Positions 1 to 10,866 are shown, counted from the first letter of the stretch. The stretch is 64,000 bases of DNA from Osedax fenrisi (GCA_964019155.1 OZ025244.1:47760469-47824468); one strand, 5' to 3'. Numbers and translations are program-made. The notes: generated from the letters alone by a model not told the origin.

Positions 1-138
1 TTTTTATAAAAAAAAAGAATTATTCGTATTAGGTTTTCTATATATAATAAACCGTATCTATATCATAATAAGGATTTATTTTAAATCAACAGTATTTAAC
101 ATTTCAATGACTTAGTTAACTATAATACTTGCGAATTT

Positions 139-327
139 ATGATTAAAGTATATAAGTATGTTCACCGTGAAATAATAAACAATCATTTTAGTAACAAAAC
201 TAATATTTATCCAATACATGACATAAATAACTTTAATATTCCTTCATCAAAATTAAATATATTTTCACATTGTCTTATAATTATTGGTCCCTATTTATGG
301 AATTCACTATGTAATTCTTATTCATAA
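139..327 (+). pseudogene. LINE ORF2 C-terminal remnant
   Basis: The last ~60 residues of a non-LTR retrotransposon ORF2. The visible core is FNIPSSKLNIFSHCLIIIG followed by a PYLWNSL block, the C-terminal 'LWNSLP' signature of CR1/L2/Jockey-like ORF2 proteins, which lies after the reverse transcriptase. The frame ends at a TAA here. The next ~65 bases in another frame (YKFK..., LLKDWLI-like) look like the original C-terminal tail, so a frameshift is likely. No RT domain lies upstream within the window, so the element is 5' truncated by the window edge or by decay. The AT-rich stretch after it is presumably its 3' UTR. Non-functional. Confidence 0.6.
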
Positions 328-390
328 TTACAAATTTAAATAAATTCAACAACAAATTACAAATTATCTCTTAAAAGATTGATTAATTAA

Positions 391-717
391 AAGAATTTCA
401 AATTTTATTTTTTCCGACTCAAATCAATTTAGTTTTTTTATGTGTACATGTATTACTTTCTGACATAATATAAAATTACAAAAACATATATTATTAATTA
501 TAAAATATCAGTATTAAACAAAATAATTAATTAAAATTGTCAGTATTATAATATGTTTCAGTTTTATTATACCATTGTATCTATATTTTATTTAATATAT
601 TTGTTTATTTTTTATATTATTTCTTTTAGATTTTAATCTTGGGTATCTCCTATTTAGGGATGATCACAAGAATCCAACAGCAACACTGCAATGCAAGGAC
701 ATGAACTTTAAATATAC
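391..717. other. AT-rich, probable LINE 3' UTR
   Basis: No gene seen. Follows the LINE C-terminal remnant and contains the left arm of an inverted repeat (650-704). Confidence 0.4.
650..704 (+). repeat. Left arm of a long-range inverted repeat
   Basis: The segment CTATTTAGGGAT...CACAAGAAT...CAGCAA...CAAGGACATGAAC reappears as its reverse complement at 2300-2345. The left arm has ~10 extra bases in its second half. The arms enclose the (TA)n and 204-bp repeat array. Confidence 0.7.
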
Positions 718-718
718 T

Positions 719-730
719 GCGCGCGCGCGC
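719..730. repeat. (GC)6 tract
   Basis: A pure alternating GC run of 12 bases in otherwise >75% AT sequence. Such runs can adopt Z-DNA. Confidence 0.8.
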
Positions 731-840
731 AACATAGTTTGCTATAGGCTCGTTACATTCAGTGATGTGTTATGCATTTAAATGATTTGCAATATAATTT
801 ATATTCATACGCGATTATTCAGATATAATACGCATACGTG

Positions 841-842
<2 letters not shown>

Positions 843-912
<70 letters not shown>

Positions 913-944
913 TATGTATTATATATATATTATATATATACACA

Positions 945-1006
<62 letters not shown>

Positions 1007-1048
1007 TGTGTATATATATAAATATAATATATAATATATATATATATA
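843..1048. repeat. (TA)n arrays with a CACAGCATA/TATGCTGTG hairpin
   Basis: Several TA runs broken by TATGTATATA variants. A CACAGCATATAT...ATATATGCTGTG inverted repeat with a long TA loop sits at about 940-1012. Confidence 0.85.
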
Positions 1049-2023
1049 TTATAAATAAATAATTTTTTTTAAACTAAATTTAAATTATTACTACCAGAAA
1101 TTACTCAATTATAATTCGAATATGTTACGTACGAATGAGATCGATATAGTTTTAGAATGTCCATTTAATTTCAAGTAGAATCAATATATTATATATGTAT
1201 AATACTATACGTCATAAATATGCTATCCGTTATAGTAACTGTACAATGAAGTATTAGTTAATAAATTTGATTTTTAATTAAATTTAAATTATTACTGTCA
1301 GAAATTACTCGATTATAATTCGAATATGTTACGTAGGAATGAGATCGATATAGTTTTAGAATGTCCATTTAATTTCAAGTAGAATCAATATATTATATAT
1401 GTATAATACTATACGTCATAAATATGCTATCCGTTATAGTAACTGTACAATGAAGTATTTGTTAATAAATTTGATTTTTAATTAAATTTAAATTATTACT
1501 ATCAGAAATTACTCGATTATAATTCGAATATGTTACATACTAATGAGATCGATATAGTTTTAGAATGTCCATTTAATTTCAAGTAGAATCAATATATTAT
1601 ATATGTATAATACTATACGTCATAAATATGCTATCCGTTATAGTAACTGTACAATGAAGTATTAGTTAATAAATTTGATTTTTAATTAAATTTAAATTAT
1701 TAAATGGACATTCTAAAACTATATCGATCTCATTCGTACGTAACATATTCGAATTATAATCGAGTTATTTCTGATAGTAATAATTTAAATTTAATTAAAA
1801 ATCAAATTTATTAACTAATACTTCATTGTACAGTTACTATAACGGATAGCATATTTATGAGGTATAGTATTATACATATATAATATATTGATTATACTTG
1901 AAATTAAATGGACATTCTAAAACTATATCGATCTCATTCGTACGTAACATATTCGAATTATAATCGAGTAATTTCTGATAGTAATAAATTAAATTTAGTT
2001 TAAAAAAAATTATTTATTTATAA
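1049..2023. repeat. 204-bp unit array in direct and inverted orientation
   Basis: About three direct copies of a ~204-206 bp unit begin at 1076, 1280 and 1484 (each starts AAATTTAAATTATTACT). From about 1702 the same unit runs in reverse complement for roughly one and a half copies. The outermost ends, TTATAAATAAATAATTT at 1049 and its complement ending at 2023, are inverted repeats of each other and both abut (TA)n. The block therefore looks like one foldback element with arms of unequal copy number. No coding potential. Confidence 0.85.
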
Positions 2024-2079
2024 TATATATATATATAAATTTTGTTAAATAGGAAAATTAATAGCATAATATATAACAT

Positions 2080-2150
2080 GGGTTGTGGCTCAGTGCTATA
2101 AAGGATGCGTTCTAAGCAGAAAGTCCCGAGTCCGAATCTAGCTGGAGCTA
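2080..2150 (+). other. tRNA-like sequence (decayed tRNA pseudogene or SINE head)
   Basis: Begins GGGTTGTGGCTCAGTGC, resembling a tRNA D-arm/A-box. Has GAGTCCGAATC in the place of a T-loop/B-box (consensus GGTTCGANTCC) about 35 bases on. The acceptor stem does not pair well, so it is not a functional tRNA. A tRNA-derived SINE head is the other reading. A microsatellite follows. Confidence 0.4.
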
Positions 2151-2299
2151 GATTTATTTTTATCACACACATACATACATATATATATATAATTACTATA
2201 TGCTAGGATCTACTTTCATTCGGATCTACTTTCACGCGTATGTATATTTATTTGAATATTTCAACTCCCGCAATATAAATATAACTCCCTCAAGTATGT

Positions 2300-2345
2300 G
2301 TTCATGTCCTTGCTGTCGAATTCTTGTTATGATCCCTATTTAGTT
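2300..2345 (-). repeat. Right arm of the inverted repeat with 650-704
   Basis: Reverse complement of the 650-704 block (GTTCATGTCCTTGCTGTCG ... ATCCCTATTTAG). Confidence 0.7.
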
Positions 2346-3800
2346 CCTATATGTTTTATTTTATGTTATTTAATGCTTGATGTATTTCTTAGATTTTAAT
2401 TTTATTATTTTATAATTTATTTATATTATTACATGATGATTACATTTAGTTACATGATAAGTTTAATTATATTTTATTATATATTTTATTTATTTTTATC
2501 ATATATATGTGTAAACAGGAATTCATACTATTATAATATTATTATTTATTTATTAGTCTCAATTATAATGAAACGTATCATGTTAATAAAGGGCTCTCGA
2601 TAATCAACTCCTATTCTAAATTTCCTAAATCTGATATTAATAATAAATAATACTTATAATATTACGAATATTAATAACCATAAAGTTAAATTTTACATTA
2701 TTAATTATCTTTTAAATATACTAGTGAATGCATATATATATATATATTAATTATATTACATTTATAGAATAGAAAATATAATAACATATATATAATACAT
2801 AATACCTTCATATTTTCTCATATCAATTATAATAATTATATTACACGATATATTAATTTATATTTGTTATGTATAATAAAATGAATAACTGATACAATAT
2901 ACAATGATTTTGCGAAGAAAAGATATGTCATTATAATTAATTTGTGAACTTAACGAAAAATTGCACCATATTATAAACTACATATTTTAATTCTATTTTT
3001 TGATTATATTTGTAATATATCACTTTGAAAAATATATAACCCTTATAAATGATAAGTTATATACATTTCGGAATTCTTTAAAAATGTATTTTAAGAATTG
3101 CATTATTGTTTTAAGAAGATATTATTATTTAATAATAATAACCATTTTTCTTAAAATATATAAGCATTATTATGTTATATTATATTATATTAAGCATGTT
3201 CGATAAATATGATAAATTAATAATTCAATGTAAAATTATACATATTTTGTAACATGCTTAATTATTATCTAACAATATTTCGAAAATCCGTATTTGAAAT
3301 TATTTAAAAAGATAATATTGCCACGAATTTATTTCACGTAAATTGATACAATGGTATATAGATATATCTTTGATTCAACAAATAGTTGGTACTATAGATA
3401 TGCTATTTTTCATTTTTCAAAAAAGTATACATTTTATAATATTATTATTAAGAAATTAATTAAATATTTTTATTTATACTATAGTATATATATACAAGTA
3501 ATGTATACATTTATATAATAGTTTCAATTAATATATATATAAAATATACTCATATATAAACATATATGTTTGGGCGTATTTAAGTGGATGTATATATTTA
3601 AGTATATGTATATAAGCACATAACACTAATACATACTTTAATTATATATATGTACAACGCACATCATTAATTATGTACACTTAATTCGAGTTAATTGCAT
3701 TACGATAAAGTATTATATAAGGTTACATAATACTACATTAAAAGCTATAGCTACAGTGATGATTCAATTTACAGCATATATATATATATATATATATATA
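2346..3800. other. AT-rich, no recognised feature
   Basis: Only short TA runs and low-complexity sequence seen. The longest open frame (3000-3206 +) has no recognisable similarity. Confidence 0.5.
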
Positions 3801-4059
3801 CAGTAAAACCTCTCTATAAGAAACCTCTTTATAAGAAAAACCTCTTTATAAGAACATTGTTCACACATTTGGTTGGAATTCAACCTTTTCCACATTAAAA
3901 AACCTCTTCATAAGAAAATCTTATAAGAAAAATATAAGAAAAACCTCTTTATAAGAAACTTATTGTATACAAAATATAAAAAATAATTAGAAATAGAAGT
4001 ATTGTATATTGATAACAATTATAGAAATTAATTATTATATAAGATATTTTGTTTTCTTA

Positions 4060-4299
4060 AGCTGCGTTCACATATTGCGATTTTGCTGCAAAATCGCAGC
4101 AACTTTGCAGCAAAATCACGACGAACAAAATCGCCAGGTGTGAACACCACGGCAAATTTTGCAGCAAAAATATTCACTAGCAAAATCACTGCAAAATCGC
4201 AGCAACTTTGCAGCAAAATGAATAGCAAACATGTTTGCTATATGTGCAAAATTCTGTCTCGACGATTTTGCAGCAAAGTCGCTATATGTGATCGCTGCT
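4060..4299. mobile_element. 240-bp MITE nested in the Tigger element, TTA target duplication
   Basis: Left end AGCTGCGTTCACATATTGCG and right end, read inverted, AGCAGCGATCACATATAGCG form ~40-bp imperfect TIRs. The trinucleotide TTA flanks both sides (4057-4059, 4300-4302). The inside is built from repeats of GCAGCAAAATC/GATTTTGCTGC, so most of the element can fold on itself. The 3-bp TWA target suggests the PIF/Harbinger superfamily. Confidence 0.8.
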
Positions 4300-4609
4300 T
4301 TACAAATATTTTATATTACATAAATAGCTTGAAATGAATTAAAATTAATAAATTATTGTTATTGTATATCCATAAATTTACTAAAATTTATTAAAATTAA
4401 TTGATGTTATTTTTATCCTTAAATTTATTAAAATTAATTAATAAATGTTATTATATCCTTAAATGTATTGATGATACAAATTATTATATTATACAATTAA
4501 TTATTAAATAATAGATTATTATAATATTCATTATATTATATTCATCAATGATGATTCATAATTTATAATTGCTAATGTAAATCTAATACAAATTTCATTA
4601 AGTATTAAC

Positions 4610-4769
4610 ATGTCTAAAAAAAAAGCGCAAACAATACAGTATACATTTTAAATCTAATATAATTAAAGAAGTTGATGAAGGTTTACTGAAAAATAACTTT
4701 ATTGAACAAGAATTATGTAAGATATATAATATTTTTCCATATTTATTATCAAAATCATTGGAAAAGTAA
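4610..4769 (+). pseudogene. Tigger transposase N-terminus (CENP-B/psq HTH) remnant
   Basis: Starts MSKKKAQTIQYTF, then after one +1 frameshift (near 4648) reads NIIKEVDEG ... ELCKIYNIFPYLLSKSLEK. This matches the pattern of the N-terminal CENP-B-type helix-turn-helix of Tigger/pogo transposases (basic start, K.IIKEVDEG, then a second helix with KxYNI and an S-T-like recognition helix). The reading frame stops at TAA, just before the right TIR. The rest of the transposase (HTH-CENPB and DDE domains) is gone, consistent with internal deletion. Identification rests on motif recognition only. Confidence 0.65.
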
Positions 4770-4862
4770 AAACCTCTTTATAAGAAAACCTCTCTATAAG
4801 AAAAAAAGTACTGAAAAAAAATAGTTTCTTATAGAGAGGTTTTACTGTATATATATATATGT

Positions 4863-5043
4863 GTGTATTTATACATATAAATCGTCAACAATTTATTAAT
4901 TATATAGTATTTATTAAAAGTATTTTAAATATTGTATACTTTTAGTCTATATGTATCATATTCATAAATTATACTAATCAACATTTAAAAGTATTGATTT
5001 AATTAAACATTAACATATTAAATTCACGTTGACTATCAAATGA

Positions 5044-5087
<44 letters not shown>

Positions 5088-5447
5088 TATTGAGAATACC
5101 CAATAATTATATTTAATTGTGGTCAATATTTGGCTAGCTTTTTTTGGCGTTTCCTGATCAAATTTAACACGAGAACATATAGGAAAATACCAAAAAAAAT
5201 AAATATGTATATTTTTCACATTTATGATTAAGCTATATTCATGTATTGTTCAGAATATATGTAATATGTAAGTTCCTACGAATATTGTCAATTGCATAAT
5301 ACAAATAATATTTTTTATGATTTTATTTAAATTTCTATGATATTCGAGAATTTTATTTTTAACTTTATATTTTGTTGTTGTTTTTTTATACAAAATTTTG
5401 AAATTTTATAAATATATATTATATATGATAAAAAACTAATTCATTAA

Positions 5448-5486
<39 letters not shown>

Positions 5487-6297
5487 GTGGCTTAAAAAAT
5501 AAAACTAACGTTAAAACTATAACATGAATTATTTTGTTGAACAGAAATAAGCTTTACATTAGTCGAATGTAAAGTGTAGTATGGCAAAATGGAATTTCAA
5601 TTATTTGTTTAGTTGTTTTTTTATAGCATCATATTATTTCTTTAAATGTTGTAATAAGTGTTTAAAATTACGGTAAACATCGCAATATGTACGTAGATGA
5701 AGATTACTCATTATCTTGTTATTAAAGAGATCATCAGCGATGTTATCATATAGATTCATTATGATTCTATTATGAAAATATAAATAAATGTATTATAAAT
5801 ATAAAAAATTGAATTACACATAGGCTATTATTAATAGCCCTATTTCGAGATTTTCACATTAAATATATTTTTTTTTTTAAATTTCAACGCGTCACTAATA
5901 TTGAACCAACAAATATTTATATTACCAATATAGTATAATGAATATCATGTCTATATATAGAATATGCACTGTGATGGTATGCTCTGGATAATAAAATCAC
6001 TCTTAGAGTACTGCGGTATCGGTTAAATTTCGTATATTTACATGTTAATAGATAAGCGATACTTGCATCTTCTATACATTAAAATTGCCGGAAGATAATT
6101 GAAATATTTCCAACATGCTCTTATCTGTAAAAATAAACATAGTTCTATAGGATTATTAATTAAAGAGAATATTATTATATGTATTTCATATTTGAAATTT
6201 AACATTTTTTTTTACAAAAGTATAATATTAATTTTTCAATTGTCCATCTATATATATGACACCATATAATCTATAAATCTGGTACTATGTATTTAAG
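4863..6297. other. AT-rich with (TA)n arrays, no gene
   Basis: (TA)n runs at about 5049-5084 and 5450-5482. Nothing else recognised. Confidence 0.5.
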
Positions 6298-6324
6298 ATA
6301 TATATATATATATATATATATATA
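6298..6324. repeat. (TA)n directly abutting the LINE RT fragment
   Basis: Pure TA run ending one codon before the FDTLNHD motif of the retrotransposon, marking its 5' truncation or expansion point. Confidence 0.85.
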
Positions 6325-6325
6325 C

Positions 6326-7411
6326 TTTGACACTCTAAACCATGACATTCTTTCTTTACGACTCAATGAAATCGGTATTCATGGTCAAGTACACAGCTGG
6401 TTTATGTCATTCCTTTCCTTAAGGTCCTCTTCAGTGAAAATCAACTAATCCTTCTCTACCCCGTTTATCAGCACTCATGGTGTTCCACAAGGCTCCGTGC
6501 TTGGTCCTTTACTTTTTATTATTTATATTTTACCCATACAATCCATATTTCGTAAATAACCTTACATCCACTACCATCTCTTTGCAGATGATCTACAAAT
6601 TTATACTTCTTTTCCCATTTCCTGTGACTCCAACTCAATTCAACTGTCTATTTTTAACTTCCTCACAGAACTTACTGACTGGTTCTCCCATAATTCCCTA
6701 TCACTTAACATGACCAAAACTGACACCATCATTATCTCCAGACCTACCTACCCCCTAATCATCACCCACCCCTTTCTACTAGCCCTCCCTACATCACAAT
6801 CCATAACAACTCTTGGTTTCACCATCAACTCCCACCTAGATTACTCTGACCACATATCTATAATGATTCGCAATGCCAACTATTTTCTTTACAATATTAG
6901 AAAATCACGTAATAAATTGACTTTTTCAATGACTAAAAGTCTAATACACTCGCTAGTCTTCAGTAGACTCATATACTGCTGCTCACTTCTATGCAATCTA
7001 CCCCTAAAGCTTATGCTTAAACTTGAGAAGATACAACGACGTGCTATACGCACCCTATATAAACTGAAGTTCTCTTCAATAGTATCAATATCGACTCTAA
7101 TGCGATCACTCGGCTGGCTTAAGTTTAGATATCTCTGCAGGTATAGACTACTATGCATCACCCATAAAGTGATACATATTAGATCTCCCGAGTACCTAGC
7201 TGACTTGATCAGTATGCATACCCTTAGTCGAGCTAGCAGGAAATGTCACACGATGAAAATTGTGCAACGCTCGACTATCTCTGCTCACTCTGAATCTGCT
7301 TTCTCTGTGGTAGCTCCAAAATACTGGAATTCTCTACCATATGACATTAGGTGTTTGAAATCCTTGTCACTATTTAAATGTAAACTCTCCACGCACCTAT
7401 TAACATTGTAA
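6326..7411 (+). pseudogene. Non-LTR retrotransposon reverse transcriptase (ORF2 3' two-thirds)
   Basis: One continuous frame of ~362 codons with only two in-frame stops (TAA at 6446 and 6557), the best-preserved protein in the window. In order: FDTLNHDIL (RT motif A region, residues 1-9), GVPQGSVLGPLLF (motif B, ~residues 52-64), HLFADDLQIY (motif C, catalytic FADD, ~residues 85-94), the thumb block with NSLSLNMTKT, LGFTINSHLDYSDHI, a C-terminal IQRRAIRTLYKL segment and a final YWNSLPYDIR block before the stop. This order fits CR1/L2/Jockey-like LINEs. The 5' end (endonuclease and first RT motifs) is missing and the copy begins beside (TA)n. The following ~110 bases, with CAATAAAATATTTTAAAATAAA, are the 3' UTR and A-rich tail. 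Closely related in sequence to the LINE at 62287-64000. Non-functional because of truncation and stops. Confidence 0.9.
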
Positions 7412-7530
7412 CCTACCTTTTCCTTTATTTTTATTGTACTTTATTTATTTTATTTTTGTTTCCTTCTCATGACGCCCATAACCACCACGTGATTTTGTAG
7501 TCAATAAAATATTTTAAAATAAATATATAT
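7412..7530 (+). other. LINE 3' UTR and A-rich tail
   Basis: Continues the LINE after its stop codon and ends in AATAAAATATTTTAAAATAAA, which includes an AATAAA signal. Confidence 0.6.
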
Positions 7531-7610
7531 AGCAGACTAACGTCCTCTATATGTTTAATGTAGTTATTTTAATATATAGAAGTGTATAATATATATTTTT
7601 AATTTGTTAT

Positions 7611-7822
7611 TTTGTTGTTGTGTATTATGTAATAATTATAAATGTTGATTTCGTAGATATTGATTTTTATGTTTTTTTAGTTAATGTTATTTAGTTTATT
7701 ATATATTTTTAGTTAGTTATATTTTATTTTGTGTTATGGAATAATTATAAAAGTATAAATGTTGATTTCGTGTATATTGATTTTTGTGTTTTTTTATTTA
7801 GTGTTATTTAGTTTATTTTAAT
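7611..7822. repeat. Tandem duplication, ~117-bp period
   Basis: AATGTTGATTTCGT.GATATTGATTTTT.TGTTTTTTTA... at 7641 recurs at 7758, with the same GTGTTATG..ATAATTATAA lead-in. Two copies only. Confidence 0.75.
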
Positions 7823-8101
7823 ATAATTGGTAGGACCAATGAACTGTCGCGTAGCAATATTATAATCTGAATTATATTAGATTTAATAATATTATTACAT
7901 TTTTGATTATATCTTGGAACGTGGAGGTTTGTACAAAGTTAAATATTGTAATATTCTATATTGTAATGTTGTATATATTTTAGGTTTGATAGTATATGTA
8001 TTAATTATATTCACATGAAATATAAGCATAGTTATAATATATTTAAATATGTCATTAACATATAATTATGAATACGAAGTTTAATATTTAAAATAAATGT
8101 C

Positions 8102-8145
<44 letters not shown>

Positions 8146-8990
8146 GGTCAGATAGAGTATGAAAACTCGGGAGAGTGTTTATACTCAAAAGCAAAGCTTG
8201 ATCTTGTATTGTCCTACTCAACTTTATATAAACATTACAATAATAGCAATTACAAAATATAAGAAAATTGTAAAAGGACAATAAAATATTTTTGTAAACG
8301 TTAATTTTGTATATCATTAGAAATATACATATTAGTAAATTGATGTGATTGGTAAATTTGATTTGTGTAAATTAAAATCGTACTGAATAAATAGGTAACT
8401 ATATACTTGAACTTTGATATCAAGGATAGGTCATCATGTTCAGTTAAATATAAATAAAATAAATAAATAATAAAAGTATAAATAAGAAATATATAAATTT
8501 ATATTAAAAGGAGAACAATATATAACACAAATGAAATAAATACATAAAATATGTAAAAAATATAAAATAAAAAAAAAAACAGTAAACATAAAGAAATTAA
8601 AAATAACAAAAATATGAAAAGTTTTGTTGTTCATTTATATGTGAAAAGAAGCTGGTTCGAAATATGTTCTATATGTTCTTATTTTGGGTAAAACCAATGT
8701 TTTAGATATAGGCTTATAAATATTTGAATTTTATGTAAAAAGATATTATAAATTATTGGTAAATATTTAGTCATGTATCTATTTATATATATATTTATAA
8801 GATATTAATTTTTATATTATCTTGACATTTTTAGAGATTTAATTTTTTATAAATTTTATCTATACTATATCTATAGATTAAAATAAAAAAAAACAAATTT
8901 TCTATTAGCCTATTTTGAAATATTATAATTAGTTGAATATTAGACAAAATAGTACTACAGCAATAGTGATGAGCAATAATGTAGATGACT
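7823..8990. other. AT-rich, no gene; (TA)n at 8108-8142
   Basis: No similarity recognised apart from the TA microsatellite. Confidence 0.5.
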
Positions 8991-9410
8991 TTCAAAAACA
9001 CTATGATATATTTGTATAAGATATTTTATAGATAGTTTATTTTTTATTTTATTTATAATATAAATTGATCTACTAGTTTTGATCTGATATAATTTATATG
9101 ATAATTCCAGTTACATTTATCATCGATTAATATATCAAGGAACGATAAATGATTCACATACTCTTTCATTTCATTGTAAACTTTTAATTTTAGTTTCTTT
9201 TTCGATTTAATATTTCTAATATTATAGAGCATAACTTTGTTTGTTTTACATTTAATGTTAATTTATTACTAAACATCCAATGAGTTTAACTAAAAAGGTC
9301 ATATTGTATATTATTTTGCAGAATATCAAAATATTTTCTACTAAAAATTAAATTGTTATCATCTGCACAAATTACGGGTTTAGTATTTTTCAGTATATTA
9401 TGCATATCAT

Positions 9411-9724
9411 TGTGGTGGTGTATTAATTGCCGAGTAGTAAGTATACTGGAATGATTGTGGGGGGATCATCTCAAGGTATCAATGGAATTGGTAAATAAAT
9501 ACTGAAAGTTGGTAGACTTATACCATTCTTTCATCGACTTATCAACTATATGTTATTTTTTCCTCTTTATTTGTACACATATTATTTATTGTTATTTGTA
9601 TCTATTATAATAACTTTTTTCCATTCCATTTGCTGGCAGGTAGATATCTCGATAAGTTCAGTAAACTTCTATATCTACCTCACTCTTTATTATTATGAGG
9701 AACCAATCTGATTATTATTATTAT
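9411..9724 (+). mobile_element. 5'-truncated LINE 3' end inserted in the opposite-strand LINE
   Basis: Plus-strand sequence ending in CTCGATAAGTTCAGTAAACTTCT, a short hairpin, then AACCAATCTGATTATTATTATTA. The same tail motif (CGATAAGCTCTG...TTCT ... CAAATCTGATAATAATAA) ends the LINE at 36711-36787 and appears inverted at 13264-13349. It separates LIYIN from NDMHNILKN of the minus-strand RT, so it inserted there later. The 5' boundary is approximate. Confidence 0.75.
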
Positions 9725-10037
9725 TAATATATATTAGAAAAAGTAAGGGCCCTAATACTAAATCTTGCGGAACACCAAATGATATGTATTCCATATCTGA
9801 AATAGCTAAATTTATTTTGTGACCTGTTTGATAAATAACTAGTTAATAGAACTGTAGATAAAACTCTAATACCAATATTATCTAATTTATTTATCAATAT
9901 ATTATGATCTAAAATGTCAAAAACTTTTGTTAGATAGATTGATAAAAACACACAATTATTAGTATTTTCTGATTCATCGAATCATACAGTTTCTGATAGT
10001 GATGTAATGATCTTTGGTTGAATAGTTTTGTCTGAAC

Positions 10038-10078
10038 CATAGATTTATAGTTTACATATTGTAAACTATAAATCTATG
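10038..10078. mobile_element. 41-bp palindromic micro-transposon with 8-bp target duplications
   Basis: A perfect hairpin: 19-bp arms (CATAGATTTATAGTTTACA and complement) around the 3-base centre TAT. The octamer GTCTGAAC flanks it directly on both sides (10030-10037 and 10079-10086). It interrupts the minus-strand LINE between the F-G-F and R-Q-N codons of the RT; removing it plus one octamer gives a continuous frame. The octamer fits the hAT target rule nTnnnnAn, and the ends begin CA as in hAT termini. It can hardly be anything but two terminal repeats joined head to head. Confidence 0.85.
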
Positions 10079-10866
10079 GTCTGAACCCAAATTGATTTTA
10101 ATTCACAATTTTATATTTATTAATGAAATAAAGGAGTCTTATTTTAAATAATTGTTCATACATTTTTGAGAATTGAGGGAGAAGTGATATTGGCCTGAAA
10201 ATATTTAATATATTTTTATTATCCTTTTTATGTGAATGTATAATCTTAGAAATTTTAAAACAATCAGGAAACACTCTTTTCACTGAATGATTTATTAAAT
10301 AAATAACATAATATAGGACTTAATTCTGAATTGAGTTGGTTTATTAAACACATATTTATATTATAAATATCAACCTATATTTGTATTGTTTGTATCAATT
10401 ATTATATTACATATTCTAGAATTGGTAACTGGTGTAATATAAAAAGTATTTGTGTTATGAGATGTTGAAACATATTTATTTAAATTTGAATTAATACCAG
10501 ATTTAGAATTATAATCCCTAGCAAGATATTTTCCAACATTACTAAAATATAGATTAAAATCATCAGCTGTTAAGGTTGTATTTAATTAATTTGAAAAATT
10601 ACTTCCTTTAATTAGATTATTTAAAATATACCATGTTTTTTTTGGGATTATTAAAACAATTTCTCTATGATTTTTTATAACATAATTTGTCGGCATTTCT
10701 AAGTACTAAAGTTAAAATATTTATATAATTTTTATATTTCGCGTTATTTAAATAATGTGTATTAGCTATAACAAATTTTAATAATTTTTTAATTTAATTT
10801 TATATTACAATTGTAAAAATTTAAATTAAAAAAAGTAAAAATTGGCTAGTGATCACTTATATCATA

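Larger units (their letters stand above)
3801..4847 (+). mobile_element. Tigger/pogo-type DNA transposon, internally deleted
   Basis: Terminal inverted repeats CAGTAAAACCTCTCTATAAG (left) and its complement (right end ...GAGGTTTTACTG), each flanked by the TA target dinucleotide inside a TA-rich stretch. The CTCTTTATAAGAAAAACC subterminal motif is repeated several times near both ends. This TIR type and the TA target are typical of the Tigger/pogo branch of Tc1/mariner. A remnant of the transposase N-terminal DNA-binding domain lies at 4610-4769 and the catalytic DDE part is missing, so the copy is non-autonomous. A separate MITE (4060-4299) sits inside it. Confidence 0.85.
9000..10790 (-). 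pseudogene. Minus-strand LINE ORF2 (linker and RT), multiply interrupted
   Basis: Read on the minus strand from ~10790 down: a linker with NAKYKNYINIL, NPKKTWYILNNLI and ADDFNLYFSNVGKYLA; then FPDCFKISKIIHSHKKDN and NIFRPISLLPQFSKMYEQL (RT fingers); FGF|RQNYSTKDH (split by a hairpin at 10038-10078); FDILDHNILINKLDNIGIR (motif A); a frameshifted GVPQG block; LGPLLFLIYIN; and, after a 313-bp foreign insert, NDMHNILKNTKPVICADD (motif C), then HWMFSNKLTLNVKQTK and HLSFLDILIDDKCNWNYHINYI. Many stops and frameshifts. This domain order identifies a LINE reverse transcriptase, non-functional. Two later insertions, 9411-9724 and 10038-10078, postdate it. Confidence 0.85.

Noticed and set aside
4028..4337. 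Opposed open frames rich in AAKF/QNRS motifs
   Set aside because: Translation of the GCAGCAAAATC repeats in the nested MITE.
6889..7161. Minus-strand 90-aa open frame
   Set aside because: Shadow of the plus-strand LINE reverse transcriptase, which has conserved motifs.
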